Shown here piece by piece: positions 16,623-25,715 of a stretch of DNA of 64,000 nt. Every line of letters begins with the position of its first letter. Within the stretch, counting starts at the first letter, position 1. The position numbers and the translations under genes are program-made. The stretch is taken from assembly GCF_022869785.1 (NCBI RefSeq), contig NZ_CP094997.1, positions 868,001 through 932,000 on the forward strand. The letters run 5' to 3'. Source of the DNA: Dyadobacter chenwenxiniae. GTDB lineage: Bacteria > Bacteroidota > Bacteroidia > Cytophagales > Spirosomataceae. A model generated the notes under the pieces. The model was given only the letters and a program-made list of their open reading frames with translations, was not told the DNA's origin and did no database searches.

Positions 16623-18391
16623 AACTCACGCTCTACTTCCTTATTATAACCTCATCATCCGTTTTTGCACAACACTCTAAGCTCGATAGCCTGGAAAATC
16701 TTCTCGCCAAAGGACAGTCTGACACCGCGAAAATCAATCTCACATTTGAAATCGCTATCGAGTCGTGGAGCACAGCGCCGGAAAAAACATTGGAAAATGC
16801 TGAAAAGGTATTGGCCATGTCCAAAAAAATTGGGTATAAAAAAGGTGAAGCGGATGGCCAATATGCCCTGGGTGTTTATTACTGGCAAAAAAACAAGTAT
16901 CCCGAAGCAATTGCGCATTATTCTAAAAGCGAAGACATTTCCCGTAAGATTGAAAATCAAGTGGGAATCGGAAAGGCGATTGCAAGCGCGGGCATTGTTT
17001 ATGAAGAACAGGGAAATTATAGCCAGGCATTGGATAACTACCTAACGGCGCTTGCTATTTTTCAGGGACTAAAGGACCAGAAGCGCAGTTCCAACATCCT
17101 GAACAGCATTGGAAATGTCCATAAGAACCAGAGGAATTACGACGAAGGATTGTCGTTTTACCGCCAAGCCCAGGCGATCTGGATAAAATTGGGCGATAAA
17201 AAGTCCCTGGCTGGGTCTTACGTTAATATTGCCACGATATATATCAAAAAGAGAGATTACCATACTGCACTCTCCAGCGTGAAAAAGGGTTTAAAGCTTT
17301 TTGACCAGTTTAAGGATACAAACGGGAAGATCATTTGTCACAATAACCTAGGCGAAATTTATTTTCAAACTGCAAAGTATGATTTGGCAGCTGCTGAATA
17401 CGAGCAGGCTCTGGCCATTAACCGGGAATTTCAGCGCAAACCAGCGATGGTTGGTTCCTATAACGGGCTTGGACATGTTTACTCTAGAACCAACCAGCAT
17501 GCAAAAGCGCTCGCCAGTTATTACCAGGCACAGGAGTTGGCGAAAGCAAATGGAATAAGGCCTGCACTGCAGCTGGCGTATGAAGGATTGGCGAGTGTTT
17601 ATGGGCAAACAGGCAACTACGCAAATGCATTTCGTTTCCAAAAGCTGGCTACGGATTTGAAAGATTCGCTTTTTAATGAAGAGAGTACAATTCAGATGAC
17701 CAACCTGCGCGTTCACTATGAGAATGAGCTGAAGGAGAAGGAGATTAAACTACTGAAAAAAGAAAGGGGCCGTGGCGATGCTGCGCGCAATATGATTATG
17801 GTTGGACTACTGGTAGTTCTCATTGTGGTTGCACAAACTTCTAACCGTCAGCGGCGGAAAGATGCAAAAAACAAGGAACTGCAGGCTGCCCAAAAAGCGC
17901 TGGCTGATATTGAAATCCAGAATAGTTTGGAAAAAGAGCAGCATCTTACAAATGAATTACAATTCAAAAATAAAGCTTTGACCACACACACGCTAAACCT
18001 AATTCAAAAAAACAGTATCCTTGAAGACATCCGCGAGACAGTTACACTGGCATTAAAATCAGGACCAAAAGATCAGAATACACCACTTTTCAGCAGACTG
18101 ATCAATTTGATTGATTACAGTTTTAACCTTGATAAAGATTGGGACGAGTTTAAGGCTTATTTCGAAGGCGTTCACCCCAATTTCTTCTCTACACTGAAAG
18201 GTACACACCCTGAACTAAGTGCGGGAGAGTTAAGGCTCTGCGCGCTGGTCCGGCTAAACCTTAATTTAAAAGAATCTGCTGGTCTGCTCAGCATTTCACC
18301 TGACAGCGTAAAAACTGCCCGCCACAGACTTCGAAAAAAACTTAAATTAGGCGAGGAAAACAATTTATTGGAGTATTTAATGCGAATTTAA
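16619..18391 (+). CDS. Membrane-anchored TPR protein with C-terminal LuxR-like HTH
   Basis: 590 residues from the ATG at 16619, which gives a clean signal sequence (LTLYFLIITSSSVFAQ). Residues ~30-350 are eight or so tetratricopeptide repeats (GVYYWQKNKYPEAIAHYSKS, NIGNVHKNQRNYDEGLSFY-like units). One membrane helix (~391-407, VGLLVVLIVVAQ) leads to a charged coiled coil, then a cytoplasmic HTH (~533-585: LSAGELRLCALVRLNLNLKE, SISPDSVKTARHRLRKKL). This one-component layout, periplasmic TPR sensor plus membrane helix plus DNA-binding tail, is common in Bacteroidota and poorly studied. It lies directly before the boxed globin promoter at 18400 and in the middle of the five boxed promoters, which makes it a candidate regulator; that link is inference. 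Confidence 0.9.
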   Translation: MKLTLYFLIITSSSVFAQHSKLDSLENLLAKGQSDTAKINLTFEIAIESWSTAPEKTLENAEKVLAMSKKIGYKKGEADGQYALGVYYWQKNKYPEAIAHYSKSEDISRKIENQVGIGKAIASAGIVYEEQGNYSQALDNYLTALAIFQGLKDQKRSSNILNSIGNVHKNQRNYDEGLSFYRQAQAIWIKLGDKKSLAGSYVNIATIYIKKRDYHTALSSVKKGLKLFDQFKDTNGKIICHNNLGEIYFQTAKYDLAAAEYEQALAINREFQRKPAMVGSYNGLGHVYSRTNQHAKALASYYQAQELAKANGIRPALQLAYEGLASVYGQTGNYANAFRFQKLATDLKDSLFNEESTIQMTNLRVHYENELKEKEIKLLKKERGRGDAARNMIMVGLLVVLIVVAQTSNRQRRKDAKNKELQAAQKALADIEIQNSLEKEQHLTNELQFKNKALTTHTLNLIQKNSILEDIRETVTLALKSGPKDQNTPLFSRLINLIDYSFNLDKDWDEFKAYFEGVHPNFFSTLKGTHPELSAGELRLCALVRLNLNLKESAGLLSISPDSVKTARHRLRKKLKLGEENNLLEYLMRI

Positions 18392-18399
18392 GCTCTGAT

Positions 18400-18453
18400 T
18401 ACCTTTTGTATACCGCAATTCTTTGGTGATGCGGGTTAAAATGGGTCCCTTTG
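18400..18453 (+). promoter_or_regulatory. Globin promoter with a TACCTTTTGTATAC box
   Basis: The box TACCTTTTGTATAC (18400-18413) is followed after 9 bp by a TTG -33 element (18423-18425) and after a further 20 bp by TCCCTTTG (18446-18453), one base off TAnnTTTG. The box-to--7 distance, 33, is the same as at 19440, 23077 and 30361. Only one good box is visible; the place of a second one 32 bp upstream falls in the TPR-HTH coding sequence and does not match. Confidence 0.65.
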
Positions 18454-18492
18454 TTTTAAGAATCAATCTTTACTCTCTTAATCATTACCCAA

Positions 18493-18918
18493 TTGACTGA
18501 CCGCAAAACACTTACTATAAAAAACACATGGAGCTATGTGATCGCCCAGCCGGAATTGGCCGGGGAATTATTCTATGAGAAACTTTTTGAACTGGACCCT
18601 ACACTGCGGGGTATGTTTCCACCGGACCTGGGGCACCAGGCGCAAAAGCTGACGGATATGATCACCTATATGGTTAGACGTATGCAGGCCATGCCCGATA
18701 TTCAAAAAGAAATCGACGCCCTGGCGGTTCGGCACGCAGGCTATGGTGTCCATGATGCGCATTATATCACGGTAGGAGGGGCCTTGCTATCGACGCTGGA
18801 AAAACTCCTTGAAGAGCACTGGGATGAAGAATGCTGCCAGGCATGGACTGAACTATATAATATTTGGGCAAGCTCAATGATCAAGGCTTCTCACGAAGCC
18901 CGGAATAATTCCCTATAA
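18493..18918 (+). CDS. Single-domain bacterial globin
   Basis: 141 residues with a TTG start at 18493; no in-frame ATG exists between the previous stop (18457) and this point, and the protein then begins like its relatives (LTDRKTLTIKNTW). It is of the Vitreoscilla haemoglobin/flavohaemoglobin globin type: Tyr28 (B10) in LFYEKLFELDP, Phe42 (CD1) in RGMFPP, Gln near 51 as distal E7, and proximal His81 in AVRHAGYGV, then HYITVGGALL. No reductase domain follows. Such globins bind O2 or NO; NO detoxification or oxygen delivery are both possible. Cytoplasmic, no signal peptide. Confidence 0.93.
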   Translation: MTDRKTLTIKNTWSYVIAQPELAGELFYEKLFELDPTLRGMFPPDLGHQAQKLTDMITYMVRRMQAMPDIQKEIDALAVRHAGYGVHDAHYITVGGALLSTLEKLLEEHWDEECCQAWTELYNIWASSMIKASHEARNNSL

Positions 18919-19007
18919 TTGTTTACATTATATGCACCTGTCTTTTAAATCCAGGCGTAGCAGTGATATAAAAGTAAAGCCCGCTGTTTCTTTTGAATAC
19001 CAGACGC

Positions 19008-19370
19008 TTAGACTGTAAAAGGTAATTCATACTCTTTGCTGATCAACTTGGAGCTCCTGGTTTTTACTTCAATTTTTGTTTTTAGGGTGTCGCCTACGAT
19101 CAGAAAGTTTTTGATAAACAGGTCTTCATGAGCCATCCAGGAGTAATCCGCTAACAAAAATTCTGTGACTCCCGCTTTTGTAGCCTGATAGGCCCAGCGC
19201 TCGGTGATAACCGGTTCAAAGTTGATGGCGTTTCCCATATACAACACTTGTATTCCGGGGAGCGATTCCTTTCCCAGTTCCGTACAGCTGTTTACGGTGA
19301 TGATTAACCAGGAGCCATCTTCCAGATCTTTTACGGCCCATTGATCCATTAGTGTTGTTACGTTTGACAT
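19008..19370 (-). CDS. Hypothetical protein
   Basis: 120 residues from the ATG at 19370 (MSNVTTLMDQWAVKDLEDGS). An upstream in-frame ATG at 19442 would place the start on top of the -7 element and is unlikely. The protein looks globular and cytoplasmic with alternating strands (WLIITVNSCTELG, GIQVLYMGNAINFEPV, IKNFLIVGDTLKTKIEVKT). I know no family. Its promoter has two perfect copies of the 14-bp box, so it belongs to the same putative regulon as the globin and the lipoproteins around it. It is convergent with the globin gene, 89 bp apart. Confidence 0.7.
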   Translation of the reverse strand: MSNVTTLMDQWAVKDLEDGSWLIITVNSCTELGKESLPGIQVLYMGNAINFEPVITERWAYQATKAGVTEFLLADYSWMAHEDLFIKNFLIVGDTLKTKIEVKTRSSKLISKEYELPFTV

Positions 19371-19439
19371 TTTGCTTTGAAATTTAAGGTGGATAATCTG
19401 GTAATCTGAGGCCTTCGACTTTAAAGTCAAGCAGCGATA

Positions 19440-19525
19440 CAAACGTAGGAAGGATCACAAGCAGCAACAATTTTCGGGCGTATACAAAAGGTAAGTGACC
19501 TTGGAAATCAAGTATACAAAAGGTA
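19440..19525 (-). promoter_or_regulatory. Promoter with two identical TACCTTTTGTATAC boxes
   Basis: On the minus strand: box 19525-19512, box 19493-19480 (32 bp apart, identical 14 bases), then TTG at 19470-19468, 20 bp, and TACGTTTG at 19447-19440. This is the cleanest example of the shared layout. Confidence 0.75.
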
Positions 19526-19526
19526 A

Positions 19527-19736
19527 ACAAATACACTTTGCATTGCTTGTATCCTCTTTAAATGTCGCTGGCAGTATATCTACAAAACGCCTGAGAATGT
19601 AAGCTTTATCAGTATTGTCAATGGAATCCAGGAGATGGCAAAAGATGAAAAAGTCACCATGCCGGCAGACTTTGAGGCAGTAACCAACATTGTGGACAAT
19701 GACCCGGAACAGACAAGCCGAAATGCGTCATTATAA
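19527..19736 (+). pseudogene. Unrecognised C-terminal gene fragment
   Basis: An open frame of 69 codons without a start codon near its beginning reads protein-like over its second half (TPENVSFISIVNGIQEMAKD, then MPADFEAVTNIVDNDPEQTS). It ends 24 bp before the DKNYY gene. I do not recognise the family. It may be the tail of a lost gene. Confidence 0.4.
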
Positions 19737-19760
19737 ATTCATTCAAACCAATCCCTCATC

Positions 19761-20882
19761 ATGCTTGATTTTTTAAAATTTTTAAAATGGCTGCTTAAAA
19801 CCCTGTTTTGGCTCATCGGAGGGTTGATAAAAGCGATATTTGGCCTTGACCAAGAAGCTGAGGAGATTAAATTTAATGGTAAGGTGATCACGGACAAAAG
19901 TTTCCAGATACTCAACAACGCTTTTGCAAAAGATTCAACTACTGCGTATTACAAAGATTACGCGTTCAGCTATGCTGACGTGCCAACATTTGAGGCTCTG
20001 GATGAACATTATGCGAAAGATAAAAACCGAGCTTATTATTGTGATGAGTACCGGGAAGGACAAAACTATTATTTGACTAAAAAACAAAGGGTAGTTACAA
20101 TTCATAATGCAGATTTACAGACTTTCATCAGTCTGGGAAATGGTTATGCAAAAGACAAATCAACTGCTTTTTTCGACGGGATTGCTTTTAATGTAAAACA
20201 GGTTTCCTCGCTGGTTAGTATCAACTCATATTTTACCAAAGACCATGTATCTGCTTATCTGAACCGGCTACCCGTTGCCGGCAGTCAGGGGAAAACATTC
20301 GAGCTTTTAGAAGAGAATTTTGCGAAAGATGCGTTGAACATTTACTATTATGGCTATACAGGTGAGGGGCATCCCGACGAGGAGCGGCATAGTATCTGCA
20401 TTATACCTTGTGAAAGGGCTTCATTTAAGATCCTCGATTATCGTTATTCCAAAGACGATCACCATGTTTTTTTTCTTGGATTTACTTTAAAAGGAGCTGA
20501 CAGCAAATCCTTTGAAATACTAACAGAAGGCTATGCAAAAGACAAATACAAAGTTTTTTTTCAGCAGAAAAAGGTCGAAGGCGCTGATCCTGAAACACTT
20601 GAAGTTTATGTGGAAAATGGGCAATACGGGCATGATTTCAATTTTGCCCATGACCGATCTTCCGTTTTTATGGACGACAAAAAGTTAAAAATTGCGGACG
20701 TAGCCACATTTAAAGTGTTAGGTGAAAACTACGGCAGTGACAGCAAACATGTGTTTTATAAAACCGAGATTGTCAAAAATGCTGATCCTGCTACTTTTAC
20801 AGTTTACCCACACGACTTCGGAAATGCAGATTCCGAAGATGCAACGCACAAATTTCACGAAGGGACAAAAGTGGAAGATTAG
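19761..20882 (+). CDS. DKNYY-repeat protein with N-terminal membrane segment
   Basis: 373 residues. The N-terminus (MLDFLKFLKWLLKTLFWLIG) is a hydrophobic, basic membrane-associated helix, not a cleavable signal. The rest is about eight DKNYY-family repeats: each has F-x-x-L-x-x-x-Y/F-AKDK-x-x-A/V-Y/F-Y/F (AFAKDSTTAYYKDY, HYAKDKNRAYYCDE, GYAKDKSTAFFDGI, NFAKDALNIYYYGY, RYSKDDHHVFFLGF, GYAKDKYKVFFQQK, NYGSDSKHVFYKTE). These repeats are widespread and of unknown function; they often lie in membrane-anchored proteins of interbacterial or phage-defence neighbourhoods. The surrounding DNA is full of gene remnants, consistent with an accessory site. Confidence 0.88.
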   Translation: MLDFLKFLKWLLKTLFWLIGGLIKAIFGLDQEAEEIKFNGKVITDKSFQILNNAFAKDSTTAYYKDYAFSYADVPTFEALDEHYAKDKNRAYYCDEYREGQNYYLTKKQRVVTIHNADLQTFISLGNGYAKDKSTAFFDGIAFNVKQVSSLVSINSYFTKDHVSAYLNRLPVAGSQGKTFELLEENFAKDALNIYYYGYTGEGHPDEERHSICIIPCERASFKILDYRYSKDDHHVFFLGFTLKGADSKSFEILTEGYAKDKYKVFFQQKKVEGADPETLEVYVENGQYGHDFNFAHDRSSVFMDDKKLKIADVATFKVLGENYGSDSKHVFYKTEIVKNADPATFTVYPHDFGNADSEDATHKFHEGTKVED

Positions 20883-22053
20883 TAATCATTCGTAAGCAGT
20901 CAGCTCCAGCAAAGTGATTACACAATATGGTATTGCAACCATTCCATATACCACTGATCTTCCAAATGATGACATAATTTACGATAACCCGGGAGTTATT
21001 CTCGAAGCATTCTCCGCACCATACCCAGCAATCCTCGGCGAAGTAACACAATCGCACGCTAACTTTCCACACAAAGACGCGATCTACTATCCAGAGGCTT
21101 TTCCAGTTTCAGACTTTCATTGAGAAGATCAATTGTGATTGGCTAGGAAAGCGAAAAATTGCGTTTTTTTTAAACCAAAGAGAGGAATTCATGCAGCGCT
21201 TCAACCGATTCGACAGTCAAGGGGTCAATCAATGATGTAGGATCTTCATCTTTAATGAGGCCAATGAGGAGCATAGCTATCTTTTGGGGTATTATATTTG
21301 GTCTGAAAGTTAGGATAAATCTTGGATGGTTTTCTTAAACCACACTAACCTAAGATGGAAGGCTACTGCGGGAAGTCTCTTAAATTTGGCTGCCTTGACA
21401 TACTGACGCGCCATGACAGCTACAATATGTAGTTGCCCCAGTTGGTAGAATTACCGTAACGTTTGTCTTCATTGGGAAGATTACTTAAAATCAGGTCTTC
21501 CCGCTCACGAATACCATTATTATAAAAATACTTATACAAGTTCGTGCAGCCAGGTAACAACCGTGGGGGGGTGCCCAAATAAGGCTGTCATAGGTTCTTT
21601 TTCAAGGGCGGCTTATACGCTTCTTTACCGGAAACCTCAATCCCCACGCCTCAATTAGTTCAGCCAGGGCATCATGATCCAGATTTAGAAAAAAGTCTCC
21701 AAAATCATTTTTTCGGCCGGCCCAGGAATCAACCCAATGATCTGCTTATATTCACGATGTCTGTGATGTAAATTAACAAATCTTTCGGCATTCATCATTT
21801 AGAGCTAGCCCGCTGCTACCTGACTTGGTTGCAAAGCCAGCGGATACGAGCAGCAACATTGTCAAGTGATATCAGAATCTCAAAAACCCAGAGACAGAGC
21901 AGCTGCTTAGGGTGGCTTATAATGCACCAGCAGGCGATTGACCCGGCCGGTTAAAATCAGAAAGCCCTCGAATGGACATCGATGGGCTTTCTGTCGGGAT
22001 TACTTTTCTCGTTATTAGTGGCGGCTGGCCCGCGGGTTTCTGGGGTGGGCAGC
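20883..22053. other. 1.2-kb graveyard of gene fragments
   Basis: No intact gene is seen. At least two minus-strand tails read as protein. One is 21170-21334 (RFILTFRPNIIPQKIAMLLI, then IKDEDPTSLIDPLTVESVEA). The other runs from about 21560 to 21420 (CTNLYKYFYNNGIREREDLI, then NEDKRYGNSTNWGNYIL). Neither has a start codon or a family I can name. A further short minus-strand piece lies near 21660-21800. A plus frame at 20914-21123 has only a GTG start and no recognisable features. Confidence 0.5.
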
Positions 22054-22923
22054 TCAGAATGGCATCCCGATGTTGGCTGTCACGTAGGCGTACGACTTGG
22101 TATCGACCAGGCTGCTACCAATCAGTTTGTACTGCTTTCTTTGGGTCACGTAGCCATCCGCGTCCAGAACGTAATTGTAATAATCTCCGTCGAGTGAACC
22201 CTGCTCGGTTACGAGCGTGGCCAGGTGCTTACTCGGCTTACCGAAAATCGGCAGGTAAGCATCGTGTTCGTTCACCCCTAGCACGTTCAAAGGATATTTA
22301 TCGTTCATGATCGGGTCGCCTCCTGCCGGAGTGTAGCCAATTTTTGTATCATCACTGCTTCCTATTCCTGTAGATTTACTCACCGAGGTCACATCGCCGT
22401 CAGCATTGTAACCATAACTGAATCCACCGACGCAGCTGTTTTTATTTTGGAAATTCCATAACTGACCTTTTGCATTGTAGTTAAACTTCCACTCCCTGAG
22501 GTAAGTTAAAGGAACATTGTTGTTGACAACGGTAATGACTTCTGCTGATTCCTTGCAGCGCCCGCTGGCATCCAGCGTAAAGGTTTCATCCCGGAGTTTG
22601 ACCTTTCCCTGATGCGTAAACGCTCTGATCTTACCGGGGCTGTAGGTGTAGTCGGTCTGGATAGCCAGACCGCCACGTACGGGGGTGGTCACATTCATGA
22701 GTCGGCCATCGTTGTCGTAAGTCAGGGTTGCCTCACCATGTTTAGTGAGCTTGTGCACCTGGGGAAAGTTAGGTGAGTCAATATCACTTCCGATCCGTGC
22801 TGTGGCTGCCGAGGCTGCGTCAGTCGGCATGGGATCCACCGGGTTGTCATTCTGGCAGGCAAAGGAGCCAATTGCAAGGGCAATAAAAAGGGTACTTTTA
22901 AAAAAATGTGTTTTGTTTAACAT
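22054..22923 (-). CDS. Lipoprotein with YD-like/DUF4595-like strands
   Basis: 289 residues from the ATG at 22923, giving a lipoprotein signal (FIALAIGSFACQNDN); an upstream extension to 23079 crosses the promoter. The body is a run of short antiparallel strands with turn motifs like YD-repeats: ATLTYDNDGRLMNVT, TDYTYSPGKIRAFTH, REWKFNYNAKGQLWNF, FSYGYNADGDVTSV, YYNYVLDADGYVTQRKQY. This pattern is found in Bacteroidota lipoproteins of the DUF4595 type (porin-like fold), exposed on the cell surface or in the periplasm. Function unknown. The promoter carries the paired 14-bp boxes. Confidence 0.85.
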   Translation of the reverse strand: MLNKTHFFKSTLFIALAIGSFACQNDNPVDPMPTDAASAATARIGSDIDSPNFPQVHKLTKHGEATLTYDNDGRLMNVTTPVRGGLAIQTDYTYSPGKIRAFTHQGKVKLRDETFTLDASGRCKESAEVITVVNNNVPLTYLREWKFNYNAKGQLWNFQNKNSCVGGFSYGYNADGDVTSVSKSTGIGSSDDTKIGYTPAGGDPIMNDKYPLNVLGVNEHDAYLPIFGKPSKHLATLVTEQGSLDGDYYNYVLDADGYVTQRKQYKLIGSSLVDTKSYAYVTANIGMPF

Positions 22924-23076
22924 GGCTTTGTTGGATTTAAAAAAATATTTTTTTGTTCGTTTTTGCCTACTCGATTTCAGGTTTTCGGCGTACCCTGCTT
23001 TATTGTGATACAACAATGGTTTTGAATAATAAATATGCTTCCGAAGTCCAATTTGAATGTGTCCCGGAAGACGATA

Positions 23077-23162
23077 CAAACGTAGGCCGGATTAAAACTG
23101 CCGGCAATTTTTGGGTGTATACAAAAGGTTTCCGATGAGAAATTTATAGTGTACAAAAGGTG
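23077..23162 (-). promoter_or_regulatory. Promoter with paired boxes for the 22923 lipoprotein
   Basis: Minus strand: CACCTTTTGTACAC (23162-23149), AACCTTTTGTATAC (23130-23117) 32 bp further on, TTG at 23107-23105, 20 bp, TACGTTTG (23084-23077). Box-to--7 distance is 33, as at 19440 and 30361. The leader to the ATG is about 150 nt, longer than in the other units. Confidence 0.75.
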
Positions 23163-23250
23163 TACAATAGCCGGAAAGAGCCGGAATGATGCCTAAGGGC
23201 CTAATATTCCAATACATTTCCAAAATGCACTTTTTTGTATGGATACCATT

Positions 23251-23639
23251 TTAATGGCAGCAAACCGAGCGGCGATGTGCCTGGTTGGGAGTTAGATAGC
23301 CGACGGACGTATGTGGCCGAAAAGTTTTATAGGCATGAATGGCTTTCGCAATGCTGGCCTGCGCTGATGAAAAAGAGAAAAAGCCGGTCAATCTAAAATC
23401 CTCCGCCCGGCGGCCCGGTTTTAAAGTGCGAAAGACACGTTCCGCCATGGCGTTTTCGTCGCCGGGCGATGGTGGATCAGTGGCTGCTCAGAATTTGTTC
23501 TGGATAAGAGTGCCATTTCCAAAGCCTGCAACAATCCCTGCGCCTGCATGGTTTTGTACAGGTGCCAGCGGCACAGGCCGCCCTGCGACGCTGTCGGCGG
23601 GTTCGAAAGCGGCCCGTCATTCGTAATCCAAATACTCAA
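23251..23639 (-). pseudogene. IS3-family transposase (OrfB) remnant
   Basis: Two frames carry pieces of an IS3-type integrase core. The upstream one (23639-23421) reads GLLQALEMALLSR and PLIHH, the start of the HSDxG region. The downstream one (to 23251) reads DENAMAERVFRTLK, then AIHAYKTFRPHTSVGYLTPNQAH. The stretch between HH and DENAM, including the catalytic Asp, is deleted and the frame changes. No terminal repeats or orfA are seen. It is unrelated in detail to the IS at 37940. Confidence 0.85.
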
Positions 23640-23834
23640 TCAACAGCTTGAAATGATACTAAACAAAAGCTCCAAAAAAATTTCAGTGCCTTTGATTACT
23701 ATTTAAACAAGTTTACTTTCTGTTAACAAGGCTTTCGTGCGACAAAGCTCTACAAGATTTTGATTACCACTTGAGATACGCTTCAATTAATGAAAGACCA
23801 CAGATGTGTTGCTATAAACCCAACGAATTAGTGC

Positions 23835-24191
23835 CTATATCTTTTTCATGCTCATAATTGAGACCGGAAAAAGCGGCTCACAATTATTGCAATCTGAACA
23901 GCTAGATTTCCCACCACCGACAAAATCAATGCTATCATTGTCAACAATTTCGTTTTCCGTCAAGATTTTCTTGAATGTTGAATCAATACAAACGGACAAA
24001 GGACGTCCGGCCCAGTAGACAGTGTACAAAGTAGGCTCGCCTTTCTCAAAGACGATTTTGCCTTTTTCATTGAGAATTACTTCTGGTTCACTGTCACAAC
24101 CGCAATTCCTCATTTTAGGCTCTTGGTCTTTCTTGCAACCCCATAGGCATAAAAGCCCAAAGTATATAATTATGCTGGTTCGCGTTTTCAT
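23835..24191 (-). CDS. Small cysteine-rich lipoprotein
   Basis: 118 residues. Lipoprotein signal (IIIYFGLLCLWGCKKDQ) followed by a compact domain with paired cysteines (RNCGCDSEPEV, SSCSDCNNCEPLF). The middle part (GKIVFEKGEPTLYTVYWAGR, PLSVCIDSTFKKIL) looks like a small beta fold. The CxC and CxxCxxC pairs suggest disulfides or metal binding. Family unknown. It lies between an IS3 remnant and a metallopeptidase pseudogene, so it may be a survivor in a decaying region; the frame is intact. Confidence 0.68.
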   Translation of the reverse strand: MKTRTSIIIYFGLLCLWGCKKDQEPKMRNCGCDSEPEVILNEKGKIVFEKGEPTLYTVYWAGRPLSVCIDSTFKKILTENEIVDNDSIDFVGGGKSSCSDCNNCEPLFPVSIMSMKKI

Positions 24192-24246
24192 TTTGCTCAG
24201 ATTTATTGACTTGAATCCCTTATTACTTTGGGGCCCCTACGGAAAA

Positions 24247-25221
24247 TTAGTGCTGGACTTGTATCTGCTTCATAATTTTAGATTCTCCACTACCAATATG
24301 AAGAAAGTAAGTTCCGTTAGGCAACTTTTCAGTATCGAAATTTATTTTGTTTTGAGTAAACGATTTTCTAGATAGGATGTTTGCCTTCTTCGAATATGAT
24401 TCGACTAAATTCATGTCTGCAATTACAACCGCTTCGATTGAGAAGTCATTAGATGCTGGATTAGGATACACTACGGTGCGATAGAAACTGCTATAATTGT
24501 AAAGGGAAAAGGTAACCTTACAAGTGTTATTGTTATTGATAGTGCGCGGTATGCTTAGTGGCGTAGGAAGATGTAGCGGAGTGTTTAAGTATTGCGTTCT
24601 AACCGCAATACCATTTCCACCGTTGTTAGGAAACACCCCGTAACCTTGAACTAGTCCACCGTCGCTTCCTTCTAGTTGCGGCCCACTTATCCAAATGTTT
24701 AAGAACTTTGTTTTATCCCATCCGTTCTTGCCTCCGGTGGAAGTAGACATAATTTCATTACTGCTTGTCAAAAATTTATCTTTCGTTGTTTGCGTTCGGG
24801 TAAGTCCCGTTGTTGCATTTCCATTAATGTCCCGATTGGCTAGATAGAAACTGTATTTTAGGGTTCCCCGCATATATTTGGAAGGCCGCGGGTGTGTCAT
24901 TTCGATCCGGGTTAGTTCGGCTGAAATCTTCATTAATAATACTTAAAAGGTCGCAAAGCTGCGCATCCGAGACGTTTTGATCCGAGGTTTTCCACACGAC
25001 ATGAAACACAACAGGTATTAGGATATACTGATCACTGGCGGAAATTGAGGTAGTCCGAGAATTTTATTGTCCACAAGCTGCCCCATAATTTGGTTATAGG
25101 CTTCCACTCGTTTAACTTCTTCGGGAGACGCTTTGACTCGATGAAACGATGAGCCGCACATCATATTTGCTTTTTGGCCAAAAAGGGAGAGGATACGGGT
25201 ACAATAATGTGGAATTGGCAA
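24247..25221 (-). pseudogene. M43 (pappalysin-type) metallopeptidase with T9SS domain, frameshifted
   Basis: Three frames in a row give one protein: MCGSSFHRVKASPEEVKRVE in the first; PVVFHVVWKTSDQNVSDAQL, INEDFSRTNPDRNDTPAAF in the second; YLANRDINGNATTGLTRTQT, STSTGGKNGWDKTKFLNIWI in the third, ending in a T9SS sorting domain (VVYPNPASNDFSIEAV to MKQIQVQH). Frames change near 25030 and near 24850. The zinc motif HExxHxxGxxH expected after GNGIAVRTQYL is absent: the sequence jumps to the region before the sorting domain. The gene is dead, with the active site deleted. Confidence 0.88.
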
Positions 25222-25715
25222 TTGATAAGCTGGAAAAACATGTCTTCAACTACACCCGGGAAATTGACTTTTTTAACTACAATCCATATGAAATCACGCC
25301 ATACACTCTTGAAAAGGATCTTTGTGATTGAAGACCTGATTTACCTTTCCCACCAAATTCAAGATGGTTCCGTATCGCTAGTCATGAAGTAGTATGCTCC
25401 ATATTGAGCTTTCACTGGCTTTTTGGCAGACGCGACACCTTTGTAACTCTAGTCAGGTTTCTTTCGGTATGTTTGGCACGGAATACATATTTCTCCGCAT
25501 CAAGTGGAATATAGTCTCTGCAAAGCTGATCGATCATAAATTGATGAGGGCACTGGCAATCGCATTAAACTCCTTAATAAGTGCCACTCAACGCCTGATA
25601 AAGTTCCCCTGAATTGTGATAAATACAAAAATTGTAAACAACAAAATTTCTAAAATTTGTCTTATATATAAAGTATATTTACATATAAAAGTTGTTTATC
25701 TTAAAAACGACTTTT
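25222..25715. other. Stretch without an intact gene
   Basis: Short open frames only. A minus-strand piece around 25460-25560 reads DQLCRDYIPLDAEKYVFRAK and may be a remnant, family unknown. The last ~90 bp are very A/T-rich and should hold the promoter of the permease gene at 25716. Confidence 0.45.

Noticed and set aside
19480..19525. Reading the paired boxes as ordinary LytTR binding repeats
   Set aside because: Known LytTR sites are ~9-bp repeats about 21-22 bp apart; here 14-bp boxes are 32-34 bp apart. The idea is kept only as one possible regulator.
20914..21123. 69-codon frame with GTG start after the DKNYY gene
   Set aside because: Weak start and no recognisable features; kept only as part of the remnant region.
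22924..23079. 52-residue N-terminal extension of the lipoprotein at 22923
   Set aside because: It overlaps the -7 element at 23077 and destroys the lipoprotein signal.
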